Below are positions 51,830 to 62,119 of a stretch of DNA of 64,000 nucleotides, piece by piece. The DNA is from Comamonadaceae bacterium. GTDB lineage: Bacteria; Pseudomonadota; Gammaproteobacteria; Burkholderiales; Burkholderiaceae_C. The notes below the pieces were generated by a model. It was not told the origin of the DNA. It saw nothing but the letters and a program-made list of their open reading frames with translations, and did no database searches. Both the position numbers and the translations under genes were made by a program. Location: positions 114,424 to 178,423 of the forward strand of contig CANGNS010000002.1 in NCBI GenBank assembly GCA_947455465.1, read 5' to 3'. Numbering within the stretch: position 1 is the first letter of the stretch; every line of letters begins with the position of its first letter.

Positions 51830-54800
51830 TTAGGGTGCGGGCAATCGGGCGGTGGCTGCATTGCATGCCGCCAGATTGGCCGAGGCGCTGCTAAAGGCGC
51901 CCACCCAGGGCAAAGCGGGCTGGGCCACCGTCAAGTCCACGGCCTGGTAGGAACGGAAGTCATCGCTGCAAACCACCGCGTAAAACTTGGCCGGCTGCAG
52001 GGGGTAGTTTTTGCTCGCCACTTGGGCTTGGGCCGTGGCCGAGGTTTGAATTCCCCACATATTGAACAGGGTGCTCTGATTGCGACCGGTGATAAAACTC
52101 AGGGCGGTGAGTAAATAGTCGTGGTAACTCAGGGTATCGCTCAGCCGGGTGGCCAGATACGGCTCGTTGGCGGCAAAGCCGAATTTCACTTTATTGGCAT
52201 CCCAGTTGGCGGCGGTCAGGCCGGCGATTTGGCGTTGCTGCAAATAAAGCAAGGGGAAAACATCCCAGGCCTGGCTCCATAACTGGGCATCGGTCCAGGT
52301 GCTATTTTTGGCTTTCAAGGCCTCGTAGTAAATCAATACCCATTGCACATAAAAATACAGCCGTGCGCGGTTTTGCGCCGCATATGACGCATCGGTCCAC
52401 AGCTGCGCTTTGATGGTGGCCACCTGGTCTGCGGGCGCTAATTTAGATGCCGCCTTAAGCATGTCAAATACGGTTTGGGTATCGCCCAGGGCATTTTCAT
52501 ACCCGATGGCATCGCGGCCGAGTTCACGCACGAGGCGCCAGCGTTTGTGCAGGGGAAATATATTGTTCGACACCTCCGAACTAATGCCGCCGTAAACATA
52601 CAGTGCCTGCAACCGGTGGCCGAGTTCATGGCTTTCACCCCAGCCGCGCGGGTCAAAAGCAGCATTGGACGTAATCGGATTGGTGGAGCACATGGACCCG
52701 CACACCGCCGCAAAATCAATGTGGTAATGCAAGGCCGTAGGAGGCTTGTGCAGGCTGGGATTGGTGCAATCCCAGCCCTTGTCTGCGCAAAAAGTGCTGA
52801 TACTCGCAGGCAGGAGTGAACCCCGCGACTGAAAACCCGCCAATTGGTAGGCATCGTCCATCACAAAATGCTTGGCCTCGTCCAAATACTTGGCCATATT
52901 GATTCCGCCTTGGTTGCTGTAATAGGCGGATTTGGGATTAGGGTACGCGGTGGTAGCGGTATCGCCCGGCTTAGGCGACAAAAAACTAAACGCCAGGCTG
53001 GCCAGCGAATGGATTTCCATGCCAGGGGTTTTAATTTCCAGCCAGCCCAACTTGGTCGATTTGACATCGCTGAAAAATGCAGCCGCGTCAGGCGTACCTT
53101 GGGTGGTGTCGTAAAAAGGATGGCGGGCAGCGCCCTTGATGCGCACGCTAATGCTCGCATCCTGCGCACCGGCAAAGCGCAACAGTATCGGGCCACCATA
53201 AGGGCTGACCACGGTGGACGACTGCGCCGAGAGCGAGAAATCCGGACTGTTCAGATAAAGCGGCCGACGGTATCCGGTGCCAGGCAGCTGCTTACCGTTG
53301 CTGTCGACGGCGGCATTCAAATATTTTGTGGTTCCTTCAATGGCCGTATTGAAAAAATAATTAAACACCCCAGCAGGGGCTGGACTGAGCAGTTGCACGG
53401 TGACGGGCTGGCCGGGTAAGGCGAACCGCCCTATGGCGGTATACCTATCACTGCCGGGCAGGGTAACGGTCAGGGTTTCAAAATCTGCGCTGCCCGTCAC
53501 GCTGCTGACCTCTTTGCCCAGAAAATTTCCCAGATCGGTTTGCGCGGATCCGGCCGGCCGCACATAGGCCACCAAGGCATCGGCGACATAGGCGCGCTGG
53601 AAATCGGCCTGGTTGGCCGATTTATCAATCGGGTAGACGATATTTTTGCGGTAGGTGTCGGCCCAAAGCACCCACAAGGGCAAGGATTTCGAATTGGCCG
53701 CGTTGTCAAAAATATTGATGCCCGCCGAGTTCAGGCCGTTGAGCGTATCGCGCAGCAAGCCCATAGGGGCTTCCAGTTCGGCGACAAAAGCGGCCGGCTT
53801 GCTGCATTTGTCCTGGTTGGGGCAGTCGGCCCAGTTGTAATTGGTGAAATTGTTATTGCTAATGCGGGCCACTACATCGGCATAGACCGAGGTACGGGCT
53901 TTGAGAGCGGCCAGGCTCAGCCCCTCAGCCACTTGGTCTAGCGCGTAGTAATTGCGCCGGTCCGGTTCGTCGCTCGCCGCAAAGCCTAGCGCTGTGAGTC
54001 GCGGATAGTCATCGGCGAAGGCGGCGCGGGCGTAGTCATTGGGGGCACCGCCATCGGGATGCGCATTGAGATAAAGCACCGGAATTTTGGCCTGCACGAT
54101 GGCCCGGATGCGCGCAAGCTGGGTCGCCAGGTCGACGCCCGCACGCCTGTCGATAGCGCCAATCACCACCAGCTGCGCTTTGGCCGCGCAGTCGGCTATC
54201 GGCGCACTGAGCGGATCGCAATTAAGGTTATTGAACTTGACTCCCAGCGCCTCCATGCCCGCGACCGCAGCCGGTTTTCGCAGTTTGGTGCTCGCAGTGC
54301 TATCCAAATAAGCCGCCGGCGATGCCAGGGGCAAGCTGCCCCAAGCAATAGCCAGGCTGCTGGGCGCGGTGGCCGTCAGGTCACGCGCCGCGTCATTGGC
54401 CACCAGCCAAGCCAAAACGCGCTTGAACACAGGCCGGTGCGCATCCTGGTTGCTGCGGCTGGTGCCTTGTACGGTATTGCTCTTGTCAAAGCCAGACAGA
54501 ATGTCGTAGCCATAGCCGGCGATACGACCACCGCCCACGGTACTGACCGACGCGAGCACATTGCCCTTATCGCCCACCACCAGCGGGAAGGTCTGGTCCA
54601 GCATGGTCGGCGGCGGCTGCACCATGTAACTCTCTCTGATCAGCTCAAAGCGGGTGCTGTCATTGACGTAGAAAGCGTCTAACAAGGCTTTTTGGGTGCG
54701 CGCCGTTTGCTGAAAGCTGGCGTTGGCGGCGGCAATGACGGCTGCGGCGTCTTCGGCCTTGAGCAGATTGCTGTCACCGGCCTGCAATGCCGCTGCAATG

Positions 54801-55066
54801 CGGGCTGCGGCCGCATCGCCCGGCGCACTGGTACCCGACGAACCGGTGCTCGAGGTACCGGTTGAACCGGAGGAGCCGGTACTGGCGGTAGTCCCCGTGG
54901 TGCTAGCCGGGTTGCTGGTGGTGCCGCCGCTTGGGTTGCCTGCGGGCGCCCCCGATCCGGAGCCACCGCCGCACCCAGCGGCCAGGCACATTGCCAGCGC
55001 CGCCACGACCACGACCACGCCAAGCCTGCGCTGCGCGGACGCACCGCGTATTGGACTGTGTTGCAT
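51830..55066 (-). CDS. Large M60/ImpA-like zinc metalloprotease lipoprotein
   Basis: A 1078-residue exported lipoprotein. The signal ends in CLAAGC and is followed by a Gly/Ser/Thr-rich linker of about 50 residues (SSGSTGTSSTGSSGTS and similar). A long N-terminal domain follows. The C-terminal region holds GWGESHELGHRLQ, an HExxH zinc site (H813, E814, H817), as in ImpA, SslE and AcfD-type peptidases that cut O-glycosylated proteins. The AT-rich 120 bases upstream probably carry its promoter, and GGGGGA precedes the ATG. Whether it attacks host mucin or environmental glycoproteins cannot be told. Confidence 0.82.
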   Translation of the reverse strand: MQHSPIRGASAQRRLGVVVVVAALAMCLAAGCGGGSGSGAPAGNPSGGTTSNPASTTGTTASTGSSGSTGTSSTGSSGTSAPGDAAAARIAAALQAGDSNLLKAEDAAAVIAAANASFQQTARTQKALLDAFYVNDSTRFELIRESYMVQPPPTMLDQTFPLVVGDKGNVLASVSTVGGGRIAGYGYDILSGFDKSNTVQGTSRSNQDAHRPVFKRVLAWLVANDAARDLTATAPSSLAIAWGSLPLASPAAYLDSTASTKLRKPAAVAGMEALGVKFNNLNCDPLSAPIADCAAKAQLVVIGAIDRRAGVDLATQLARIRAIVQAKIPVLYLNAHPDGGAPNDYARAAFADDYPRLTALGFAASDEPDRRNYYALDQVAEGLSLAALKARTSVYADVVARISNNNFTNYNWADCPNQDKCSKPAAFVAELEAPMGLLRDTLNGLNSAGINIFDNAANSKSLPLWVLWADTYRKNIVYPIDKSANQADFQRAYVADALVAYVRPAGSAQTDLGNFLGKEVSSVTGSADFETLTVTLPGSDRYTAIGRFALPGQPVTVQLLSPAPAGVFNYFFNTAIEGTTKYLNAAVDSNGKQLPGTGYRRPLYLNSPDFSLSAQSSTVVSPYGGPILLRFAGAQDASISVRIKGAARHPFYDTTQGTPDAAAFFSDVKSTKLGWLEIKTPGMEIHSLASLAFSFLSPKPGDTATTAYPNPKSAYYSNQGGINMAKYLDEAKHFVMDDAYQLAGFQSRGSLLPASISTFCADKGWDCTNPSLHKPPTALHYHIDFAAVCGSMCSTNPITSNAAFDPRGWGESHELGHRLQALYVYGGISSEVSNNIFPLHKRWRLVRELGRDAIGYENALGDTQTVFDMLKAASKLAPADQVATIKAQLWTDASYAAQNRARLYFYVQWVLIYYEALKAKNSTWTDAQLWSQAWDVFPLLYLQQRQIAGLTAANWDANKVKFGFAANEPYLATRLSDTLSYHDYLLTALSFITGRNQSTLFNMWGIQTSATAQAQVASKNYPLQPAKFYAVVCSDDFRSYQAVDLTVAQPALPWVGAFSSASANLAACNAATARLPAP

Positions 55067-55190
55067 ACATCCCCCTTGCCTAGTTTTAATACTTCATTAG
55101 GCAATGGTAATGTATTTAATAATTAATTTCCAGAAATGAAAATCGCTTGCGAATTTCAGGTTTTTCTCAAAAAAAATAGGTATCCGGCGA

Positions 55191-56300
55191 TCAGGCTGCG
55201 CCCAGATGCGGCACCAGGCCGGCGGTGGGCTGGCCATTTTTCAGCGCGGCCGTAAACGCCAGCATGCGGTCGATGGGCAAACGGGCGCGCAGGCCCAGCG
55301 CACTGTCCACCTGCACCTCGCCTGCCCCGGTTTCGAGCACCCGGGCCACGTCGGCCAGGCCATTCATGGCCATCCAGGGGCAATGGGCGCAGCTTTTGCA
55401 GGTTGCGCTATTGCCTGCGGTCGGCGCTTCGAGGAAGGTTTTGCCGGGGTTGAGCGTGCGCAGCTTGTGCAGCATGCCCTTGTCGGTGGCGACGATAAAG
55501 GTGTCGGCATCCATGGTCTGGGCGGCCTTGAGAATCGCCGAGGTGGAGCCCACCGCATGCGCCAGCGCCACAACATCGGCGGGCGACTCCGGGTGCACCA
55601 GCACGCCGGCCTGGGGGTTTTCGGCCATCAGGGCCTGCAACTCAAAGGCTTTGAACTCGTCATGCACGATGCACGAACCTTGCCAAAACACCATGTCCGC
55701 GCCGGTCTCTCGCTGAATGTAGCCGCCCAGGTGCTTGTCTGGCGCCCACAGTATTTTTTGCCCGGCGTCTTTGAGGGCGCGCACGATGTCCAGGGCGCAG
55801 CTCGAGGTCACCACCCAATCGGCGCGTGCTTTCACGGCAGCGCTGGTGTTGGCGTAAACCACAACGGTACGGTCCGGGTGGGCATCGCAAAACGCGGAAA
55901 ACGCTTCGATGGGGCAGCCCAAATCCAACGAACACGTGGCGTCCAGGTCGGGCATGAGCACGCGCTTGTCCGGGCTCAGGATTTTGGAGGTCTCGCCCAT
56001 AAAACGCACGCCCGAGACGACCAGGGTCTGGGCCGCATGGTCGCGGCCAAAACGCGCCATTTCCAGCGAATCGCTGACCAGGCCGCCGGTAGCCTCGGCC
56101 AGGTCCTGCAAATCCGGGTGTACGTAATAGTGCGAGACCATCACGGCGTTTTTTTCGACCAGCAGGCGGGCTATTTTTTCCTTTAACGCGGCGCGCTCGG
56201 CCAAGGAGGGCTCCACCGGCACGCGCGCCCAGGCATGGCGCGTGCTGCACGCGGGCTGTTCGTACTCGACGTCAATACGGTTCAGGGTGGCGGTGGACAT
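55191..56300 (-). CDS. nadA: Quinolinate synthase NadA
   Basis: A 369-residue 4Fe-4S enzyme that condenses iminoaspartate with dihydroxyacetone phosphate to quinolinate in NAD synthesis. Conserved segments are [73 protein letters not shown] and [13 protein letters not shown], the last holding cluster cysteines. The start shares one base with the nadC stop, so nadC and nadA form one operon. nadB is not adjacent. Confidence 0.96.
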   Translation of the reverse strand: MSTATLNRIDVEYEQPACSTRHAWARVPVEPSLAERAALKEKIARLLVEKNAVMVSHYYVHPDLQDLAEATGGLVSDSLEMARFGRDHAAQTLVVSGVRFMGETSKILSPDKRVLMPDLDATCSLDLGCPIEAFSAFCDAHPDRTVVVYANTSAAVKARADWVVTSSCALDIVRALKDAGQKILWAPDKHLGGYIQRETGADMVFWQGSCIVHDEFKAFELQALMAENPQAGVLVHPESPADVVALAHAVGSTSAILKAAQTMDADTFIVATDKGMLHKLRTLNPGKTFLEAPTAGNSATCKSCAHCPWMAMNGLADVARVLETGAGEVQVDSALGLRARLPIDRMLAFTAALKNGQPTAGLVPHLGAA

Positions 56301-57169
56301 CAGATCTGCTCCAGTCGCATAGAAAAATCCGTAGCGCGTATGTCTTTGGTCAGCGCGCCAATCGAAATGCGGTCCACGCCCGTCGCGGCAATGGCGCCTA
56401 CGCTGTCCATCGTGACGCCGCCCGAGACTTCGAGCACCGCCCGCCCAGCGTTGATCGCCACGGCCTCGGTCAGCTGGGCGTGCGTCATATTGTCCAACAG
56501 CACCATGCGGGCGCCGGCCTGCAGCGCCTCGCGCAGTTGCTCCAGCGTTTCGACCTCTATCTCCACAAACTGGGCCTGCGCCGCCACGGCCTGCGCCCGA
56601 AGCAGCGCGGCGCTGACGCCGCCGGCCGCAGCAATATGGTTCTCCTTAATCAGCACCGCGTCAAACAAGCCAATGCGGTGGTTGGTACCCCCGCCGGTGC
56701 GCACCGCGTATTTTTGGGCCAGGCGCAGGCCAGGCAGGGTCTTGCGGGTGTCCACAATCTGGGCCCGGTTGCCCGGCACCGACTGCACGGCGGCGACAAA
56801 ATGGGCGCAATGGGTGGCCACGCCACTCATCATTTGCAGGAAATTGAGCATGGTGCGCTCGGCGCTGAGCAAGGCCTGGGCGGGGCCGTGCAACTCCACC
56901 ACCACCTGGTTGGGCTGGCCCCAGGCGCCTTCGGCCAGTTTCCAGTCCAGCCGGGCCTGGGGGGCCAGGGCATGCAATGCGGCGCTGGCCCAGGCTTGGC
57001 CGCACAGGATGGCACGCTCGCGCAGCAGCACCCGGGCGCGGGCCTGGGCGGCGGGGTCGACCAGGGCGGCGGTCAAATCGCCCGATCCCACATCCTCCTG
57101 GAGGGCACGGGCGGCGTCGGATTGGGCCAAGGCCGCGATGGCGGCGGGCGAAAAGTCAAACGGCGTCAT
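56300..57169 (-). CDS. nadC: Nicotinate-nucleotide pyrophosphorylase (carboxylating) NadC
   Basis: A 289-residue quinolinate phosphoribosyltransferase. It shows [14 protein letters not shown] at the start of the N-terminal domain, then [52 protein letters not shown] and [11 protein letters not shown], covering the substrate and PRPP sites. It makes nicotinate mononucleotide from quinolinate. It is first in the nadC-nadA unit, and the upstream gap faces the divergent DUF3460 gene. Confidence 0.96.
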   Translation of the reverse strand: MTPFDFSPAAIAALAQSDAARALQEDVGSGDLTAALVDPAAQARARVLLRERAILCGQAWASAALHALAPQARLDWKLAEGAWGQPNQVVVELHGPAQALLSAERTMLNFLQMMSGVATHCAHFVAAVQSVPGNRAQIVDTRKTLPGLRLAQKYAVRTGGGTNHRIGLFDAVLIKENHIAAAGGVSAALLRAQAVAAQAQFVEIEVETLEQLREALQAGARMVLLDNMTHAQLTEAVAINAGRAVLEVSGGVTMDSVGAIAATGVDRISIGALTKDIRATDFSMRLEQI

Positions 57170-57265
57170 AGGGCGCGTAGCATAGCGGCAACGCCCTTTC
57201 CCCCCGGCGCTTTGGGTCTACACTGGGCACTGCCCGTAAAATCGGCCGCAACAAGGATTTCCCCA

Positions 57266-57475
57266 ATGTCTATCTTTCGCCGCCCTGATTACCACTCTGA
57301 GGCCTCCGAGTTCCTCAGCCAGCTCAAAACCGCCAAACCGGCCCTGGAACGCCAGCAGCGCGACGGACGCGCCCTGTTGTGGGACCTGAGCCTGGACCGC
57401 GAGGTGCAGCAAGGCTTTAAAGACGCCCGCGTAGCCCAGTCGGCCTACGTGTACCAGACGCGGTCGGACCACTGA
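57266..57475 (+). CDS. DUF3460 family small protein
   Basis: A 69-residue protein starting MSIFRRPDYHSEASEFLSQL and ending AQSAYVYQTRSDH. This is the DUF3460 pattern found in betaproteobacteria, often beside scpA and panBC as here. The function is not known. The frame is open far upstream antisense to nadC, but the ATG at 57266 marks the real start. It is 55 bases before scpA on the same strand. Confidence 0.88.
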   Translation: MSIFRRPDYHSEASEFLSQLKTAKPALERQQRDGRALLWDLSLDREVQQGFKDARVAQSAYVYQTRSDH

Positions 57476-57530
57476 GCGGCGCCTTCGGCCCCGTCCGAAC
57501 CGCTTTATCGTCTTTCGTGGTCATGCCACC

Positions 57531-58382
57531 ATGAGCAGCACAGCCCTTTCCCAGCCCGAACCCACCCTGCCCGAGGCGGCCAGCGCGCCCGAGGTGGTCG
57601 ACCACGTGGCCGTGGCACGCCTGTATGGCGAGCCGCTGTTCACGATGCCGCTGGATTTGTACATCCCGCCGGATGCCTTAGAGGTGTTTTTGGAGGCCTT
57701 TGAGGGGCCTTTGGACTTTTTGCTCTACCTGATCCGCAAGCAAAACTTCAATATTCTGGATATCCCGATGCTCAGCGTGACCAAGCAGTACCTGGTCTAC
57801 GTCGAGCAAATCCGCAAGCGCAATCTGGAGTTGGCGGCCGAGTACCTGCTGATGGCGGCCATGCTGATTGAGATCAAGTCGCGCATGCTGCTGCCGCCCA
57901 AAAAGAGCGCCGAGGGCGAAGAGCCCGAAGACCCGCGCGCCGAGCTGGTGCGCCGCCTGCTCGAGTACGAGCAAATGAAGCGGGCTGCGGTGCAGCTCAA
58001 CACCGTGTCACAGTTTGGCCGCGACTTCCTCAAAGCCAGCGTGTATGTGGACCAAAGCATTGCCATCCGCTTTCCCGATGTGGATGTGCTGGACCTCCAA
58101 GAAGCTTGGCGCTCCATGGTGCAGCGGGCCAAGCTGGTGCAGCACCACCGTATCAGCCGGGGCGAGTTGTCGGTGCGCGAGCACATGAGCCTGGTGCTCA
58201 AAAAGCTGCAAGGCAAGCGCTTTGTTGGTTTTGAAGACCTGTTTGAGCCCAGCCAAGGCCTGCCGGTATTGGTCGTGACGTTTATCGCCATGCTGGAGCT
58301 GGCCAAAGAGACGCTGATCGAGATCACCCAGGCCGAAGCCTTTGCGCCCATTTATGTGCGCCTGGCCTTCACGCCCAACTAA
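57531..58382 (+). CDS. scpA: Segregation and condensation protein A
   Basis: A 283-residue kleisin that joins the SMC and ScpB subunits of the bacterial condensin. It carries [20 protein letters not shown] near the N-terminus, the SMC-binding region, followed by [20 protein letters not shown] and a C-terminal winged-helix region. The N-terminal extension of about 50 residues before this is common in betaproteobacteria. scpB is not in the window; panB follows 40 bases later. Confidence 0.93.
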   Translation: MSSTALSQPEPTLPEAASAPEVVDHVAVARLYGEPLFTMPLDLYIPPDALEVFLEAFEGPLDFLLYLIRKQNFNILDIPMLSVTKQYLVYVEQIRKRNLELAAEYLLMAAMLIEIKSRMLLPPKKSAEGEEPEDPRAELVRRLLEYEQMKRAAVQLNTVSQFGRDFLKASVYVDQSIAIRFPDVDVLDLQEAWRSMVQRAKLVQHHRISRGELSVREHMSLVLKKLQGKRFVGFEDLFEPSQGLPVLVVTFIAMLELAKETLIEITQAEAFAPIYVRLAFTPN

Positions 58383-58421
58383 GGCTCTCGCCCCCGCCTG
58401 ACTGCTTTTTGGAGAGACCGC

Positions 58422-59330
58422 ATGTCCACCGCGCCCACCCCCGACGCAGCAGAACTGGCCAGCCAGGTCAGCGGCACGCCCTATGGCACGCTGCCGCCGG
58501 CCTCGCCCATGGCCAGCCGCAAGCCCATCAGCCTGCCGCGCCTTTTGGAGATGCGCAGCCGGGGCGAAAAAATCACTATGCTCACCGCCTACGACGCAAC
58601 CTTTGCCGCCGTGGCCGACGCCGCTGGCGTGGAATGTATTTTGGTAGGCGATTCGCTGGGCATGGTCTGCCAGGGCCTGCACAGCACGGTGGGCGTGAGC
58701 CTAGAGGACATGCGCTACCACACCGAAAGCGTCTCGCGCGGTATCCGGCGCGCCCAAGGCACGGCCTGGCTGATCGCCGATTTGCCTTTTGGCACCTACC
58801 AGGAATCCAAAGAACAGGCTTTTCGCAGCGCCTCGGTGCTGATGCAGGCCGGCGCCCACATGATCAAGTTGGAAGGTGGTGGCTGGACCACCGAGGTGGT
58901 GCACTTTTTGGTGGAGCGCGGCATTCCGGTGTGCGCCCACCTGGGCCTGACACCCCAAACCGTCCACGCCTTGGGCGGCTACCGCGTGCAAGGCAAAAGC
59001 GACGCGGCCGCCGAAGTGCTCAAGCAACAGGCCCACGCCCTGGAAGACGCCGGTGCCTCCATGCTGGTGCTGGAGATGGTGCCGGCCGATTTGTCGGCCG
59101 AACTCACACGCGCCTTGCAGCATTGCGCCACCATCGGCATTGGCGCGGGCAAAGACACGGCCGGCCAGGTGCTGGTGCTGCACGATATGCTGGGCGTCAA
59201 CCTGGGCAAGATGCCCAAGTTTGTACGCAACTTCATGGCCGACGGCGGCTCGATTCGCGGCGCCATGCAGGCCTATGTGGCCGCCGTGAAAGACGGCAGT
59301 TTCCCGGTCAACGCCCTGCACGCCTGGTAA
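58422..59330 (+). CDS. panB: 3-methyl-2-oxobutanoate hydroxymethyltransferase PanB
   Basis: A 302-residue enzyme of pantothenate synthesis that makes ketopantoate from ketoisovalerate and methylenetetrahydrofolate. Landmarks are [57 protein letters not shown]-like [20 protein letters not shown] and [27 protein letters not shown] ribosome site precedes the ATG. It is 14 bases before panC. Confidence 0.96.
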   Translation: MSTAPTPDAAELASQVSGTPYGTLPPASPMASRKPISLPRLLEMRSRGEKITMLTAYDATFAAVADAAGVECILVGDSLGMVCQGLHSTVGVSLEDMRYHTESVSRGIRRAQGTAWLIADLPFGTYQESKEQAFRSASVLMQAGAHMIKLEGGGWTTEVVHFLVERGIPVCAHLGLTPQTVHALGGYRVQGKSDAAAEVLKQQAHALEDAGASMLVLEMVPADLSAELTRALQHCATIGIGAGKDTAGQVLVLHDMLGVNLGKMPKFVRNFMADGGSIRGAMQAYVAAVKDGSFPVNALHAW

Positions 59331-59344
59331 AGCCGCCGAGTCCC

Positions 59345-60169
59345 ATGCGCATTGTCCACACCCTGCCCGAGCTGGCAGAGGCCCTGCAGCCCTACCGCCA
59401 CCCCGCCGTCGTGCCCACCATGGGCAATTTGCACGAGGGCCATTTAGACCTGGTGCGCATTGCCAAGCCCCTGGGTGACGTGCAGGTGGCCACCATTTTT
59501 GTGAACCGCCTGCAGTTTGGCCCCAGCGAAGACTTTGACACCTACCCGCGCACCTTTGCCGCCGACTGCGCCCAGCTCGAGGCCGCCGGCTGCGACCTGC
59601 TGTTTGCGCCCACCGAGGCGACGCTGTACCCGCAGCCCCAGGGCTTTAAGGTGGTGCCGCCCCCCGAACTGGCCGATGTGTTGGAAGGGCAATTTCGGCC
59701 GGGCTTCTTCTCTGGTGTCTGCACCGTCGTCTTGAAGCTGCTGGCCTGCACCCAGGCGCGCACCGCCGTTTTTGGCAAAAAAGACTACCAGCAGCTCATG
59801 GTGATTCGACATATGGTGGCGCAATTTAATTTACCGGTGCGCATTGTGGGTGCCGATACGCGCCGCGCCGCAGACGGCCTGGCCATGTCCTCGCGCAACG
59901 GCTACCTGAGCGCCGCCGAGCGTGCCCAGGCACCCCAGCTGCATGCCGCGCTGCAAACCCTGGCCCAGGCCGTGCGGGCAGGCGATAGTGACTTTGAGGC
60001 GCTGCAAGAGCAAGCCATGGCCCAGTTGCGCGCCCAGGGCTGGCAGCCCGACTATGTGGCGCTGCGCCGCCAAGCCGATTTAGGCCCCGCGCAGCCCGGC
60101 CAGAGCCTGCTGGCCCTGGCGGCGGCGCGCCTGGGCAGCACGCGCCTGATCGACAACCTGGAAATTTAA
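59345..60169 (+). CDS. panC: Pantothenate synthetase PanC
   Basis: A 274-residue ATP-dependent ligase that joins pantoate and beta-alanine. Active-site motifs are [74 protein letters not shown] and [12 protein letters not shown]. The ATG at 59345 is the family start; a different frame continues through panB but is spurious. The stop overlaps the opposing aldehyde dehydrogenase stop by four bases. Confidence 0.96.
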   Translation: MRIVHTLPELAEALQPYRHPAVVPTMGNLHEGHLDLVRIAKPLGDVQVATIFVNRLQFGPSEDFDTYPRTFAADCAQLEAAGCDLLFAPTEATLYPQPQGFKVVPPPELADVLEGQFRPGFFSGVCTVVLKLLACTQARTAVFGKKDYQQLMVIRHMVAQFNLPVRIVGADTRRAADGLAMSSRNGYLSAAERAQAPQLHAALQTLAQAVRAGDSDFEALQEQAMAQLRAQGWQPDYVALRRQADLGPAQPGQSLLALAAARLGSTRLIDNLEI

Positions 60170-61593
60170 GCGCCGTAGCCGATCAATGCTTTGACTTCCA
60201 AAAAGTCGTGGATGCCCCAGTCGGCGTATTCGCGGCCATTGCCCGATTGTTTGTAGCCGCCAAAGGGGGCAAACACATCCCAATCCGGGTAATTGATATT
60301 GACCTGCCCGGCGCGCAACTGGCGCCCCACGGCGCGCGCGCGCTCCAAGCTGCCCGACTGCACAAAAGCGGCCAGGCCAAACTCGGTGTCATTGGCCATC
60401 TCGATGGCTTGGGCCTCGCTGTCATAGGGCAAGATGGCCAGCACCGGCCCAAAAATCTCTTCGCGCGAAATGCGCATGCTGTGCTGGACCGCACCAAACA
60501 CGGTGGGGCGCACGTAGTAGCCCCGGGTTAGGCCTACGGGGCGGCCCACTCCGCCAGCCACCAGTTGCGCGCCTTCATCGATACCGGCCTGGATCAGCGC
60601 CTGCACCTTGTCAAACTGCATTTGGCTCACCAAGGGGCCCATGGTGGTGGCCGGGTCGCGCGGGTCACCCACGACTTGCTCGGCGGCGCATTCGGCGGCG
60701 ATTTGCAGGGCTTGCGCGTGCAGCGCGCGCGGCACCAGCATGCGGGTGGGCGCGTCGCAGGACTGGCCGGTGTTGCTCATGCAGCTCTCTACGCCTTTGC
60801 GCACGGCGGTGCGCAAGTCAGCGTCATCCAAGATGATATTGGGCGACTTGCCACCGAGCTCCTGGGCCACGCGCTTGACGGTCTCGGCTGCCGTTTTGGC
60901 GACGATGACGCCGGCCCGGGTCGACCCGGTAAAGGAGACCATGTCGACGTCTTTGTGGCCGGCCATCACCTGGCCTACGCTGGGGCCGTCGCCATTGACC
61001 ATGTTGTATACGCCGGCGGGCACACCGGCGTCGTGCATGATTTGCGAGAAAACAATACCGCTGATAGGCGCAATCTCGCTGGGCTTGAGCACCATGGTGC
61101 AGCCGGCCGCCAATGCTGGGGCCACTTTGCACACGATTTGGTTGAGCGGCCAGTTCCAGGGCGTGATCAGAGCGACCACGCCAATGCCTTCTTTGACAAT
61201 GCGCGTGGTGCCGCGCTGGTGCTCAAATTCGTAGCCCTCCAAGGCCGCAATAGTGGCCTCCAGGTGCACGCGGCCAGCCCAGGTTTGGGCGTCGCGGGCC
61301 CAGGCCATGGGCGCGCCCATCTCGTCGGACATGGCTTGGGCGATTTCTTCGGCGCGCTCGTTGTACAGGGCCAGTATGCGGCGCAGCAAAGCCAGGCGTG
61401 TCGCCTTGTCGGTTTGCGAAAACGCCGGGAAAGCGGCGCGTGCCGCAGCCACGGCCTGGTCGACATCGGCCGCGTTGCCCATGGCGATGCGGGTGTAGGC
61501 CTGCTCGGTGGCGGGATTGATCACTTCCAGGGTGCGTGGGCTGCTGGGCGCAACCCAGCCGCCGTTGATATAAAACTGTTGGTGGTTTGTCAT
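60166..61593 (-). CDS. NAD(P)-dependent aldehyde dehydrogenase
   Basis: A 475-residue aldehyde dehydrogenase. It has the catalytic cysteine in [12 protein letters not shown], general base in [10 protein letters not shown], cofactor-binding [20 protein letters not shown] and FTGSTRAG, and C-terminal [14 protein letters not shown] and [13 protein letters not shown]. The specific aldehyde is not evident. The ATG at 61593 ([14 protein letters not shown]) is preferred to the longer upstream frame. It follows the DUF1854 gene on the same strand with about 40 bases between them. Confidence 0.92.
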   Translation of the reverse strand: MTNHQQFYINGGWVAPSSPRTLEVINPATEQAYTRIAMGNAADVDQAVAAARAAFPAFSQTDKATRLALLRRILALYNERAEEIAQAMSDEMGAPMAWARDAQTWAGRVHLEATIAALEGYEFEHQRGTTRIVKEGIGVVALITPWNWPLNQIVCKVAPALAAGCTMVLKPSEIAPISGIVFSQIMHDAGVPAGVYNMVNGDGPSVGQVMAGHKDVDMVSFTGSTRAGVIVAKTAAETVKRVAQELGGKSPNIILDDADLRTAVRKGVESCMSNTGQSCDAPTRMLVPRALHAQALQIAAECAAEQVVGDPRDPATTMGPLVSQMQFDKVQALIQAGIDEGAQLVAGGVGRPVGLTRGYYVRPTVFGAVQHSMRISREEIFGPVLAILPYDSEAQAIEMANDTEFGLAAFVQSGSLERARAVGRQLRAGQVNINYPDWDVFAPFGGYKQSGNGREYADWGIHDFLEVKALIGYGA

Positions 61594-61633
61594 GGCAGGG
61601 AGAACTTCCAAGGAATTGCCGGCAGGCCGGCGG

Positions 61634-62119
61634 CTACAAAAATCGGTCCAGGATGCGCCGGCTGTGCGCATCAAGTGCCAGCGAATCGGGCACAAAGTAA
61701 TGGATAGCGTGGGCGTCGGCGATAAGCAGGCTGTTGTGCGCACCGATGCGCCGAATGTCTTCGTCGCCACGCAGCACAAAGTCGCAGCGGCCCCGGTCGG
61801 TCTCCACCGTCCAGGTGCACGGCGTCGAAAAGCTGCTCACGCCCACAATGCGCTGCAGCGTGGGCATGAATTCGCGGCGCGCCAGCTCCTCGCGCACCAG
61901 GCTTTGGTGCGCGGGCGGCAAATCATCCAGGCGCTCTATCCAGGCCAGCTCGTGGCCGTCGCTGCTGAGCAATGACACGCCATCGTCGGGCGCCTGGATC
62001 GGAAAAGCGCGTACCGGCAAGACCGGCGTGTGTTCGGTGCCCGCGGCGTCGATGAGCACCAGCTTGCCAAAGGGGGTGCGGTGCAGCTGGTAATCGGGCG
62101 TCTTGGCGATGGCGGTCAT
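61634..62119 (-). CDS. DUF1854 protein
   Basis: A 161-residue cytoplasmic protein matching DUF1854 by its pattern: LHRTPFGKLVLIDAAG, VLPVRAFPIQAPDDGVSLL, GHELAWIERLDDLP and RFEFMPTLQRI-like REFMPTLQRIVGVSSFSTP. DUF1854 proteins commonly pair with the ABC exporter gene found immediately upstream, with which this ORF overlaps by four bases. From memory of annotation practice such pairs are associated with cyanophycin metabolism; no cyanophycin synthetase lies inside the window to confirm it. Confidence 0.82.
   Translation of the reverse strand: MTAIAKTPDYQLHRTPFGKLVLIDAAGTEHTPVLPVRAFPIQAPDDGVSLLSSDGHELAWIERLDDLPPAHQSLVREELARREFMPTLQRIVGVSSFSTPCTWTVETDRGRCDFVLRGDEDIRRIGAHNSLLIADAHAIHYFVPDSLALDAHSRRILDRFL

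Noticed and set aside
58409..59344. Upstream extension of the panC frame through panB
   Set aside because: The real PanC N-terminus begins at 59345 and panB occupies this region in another frame.
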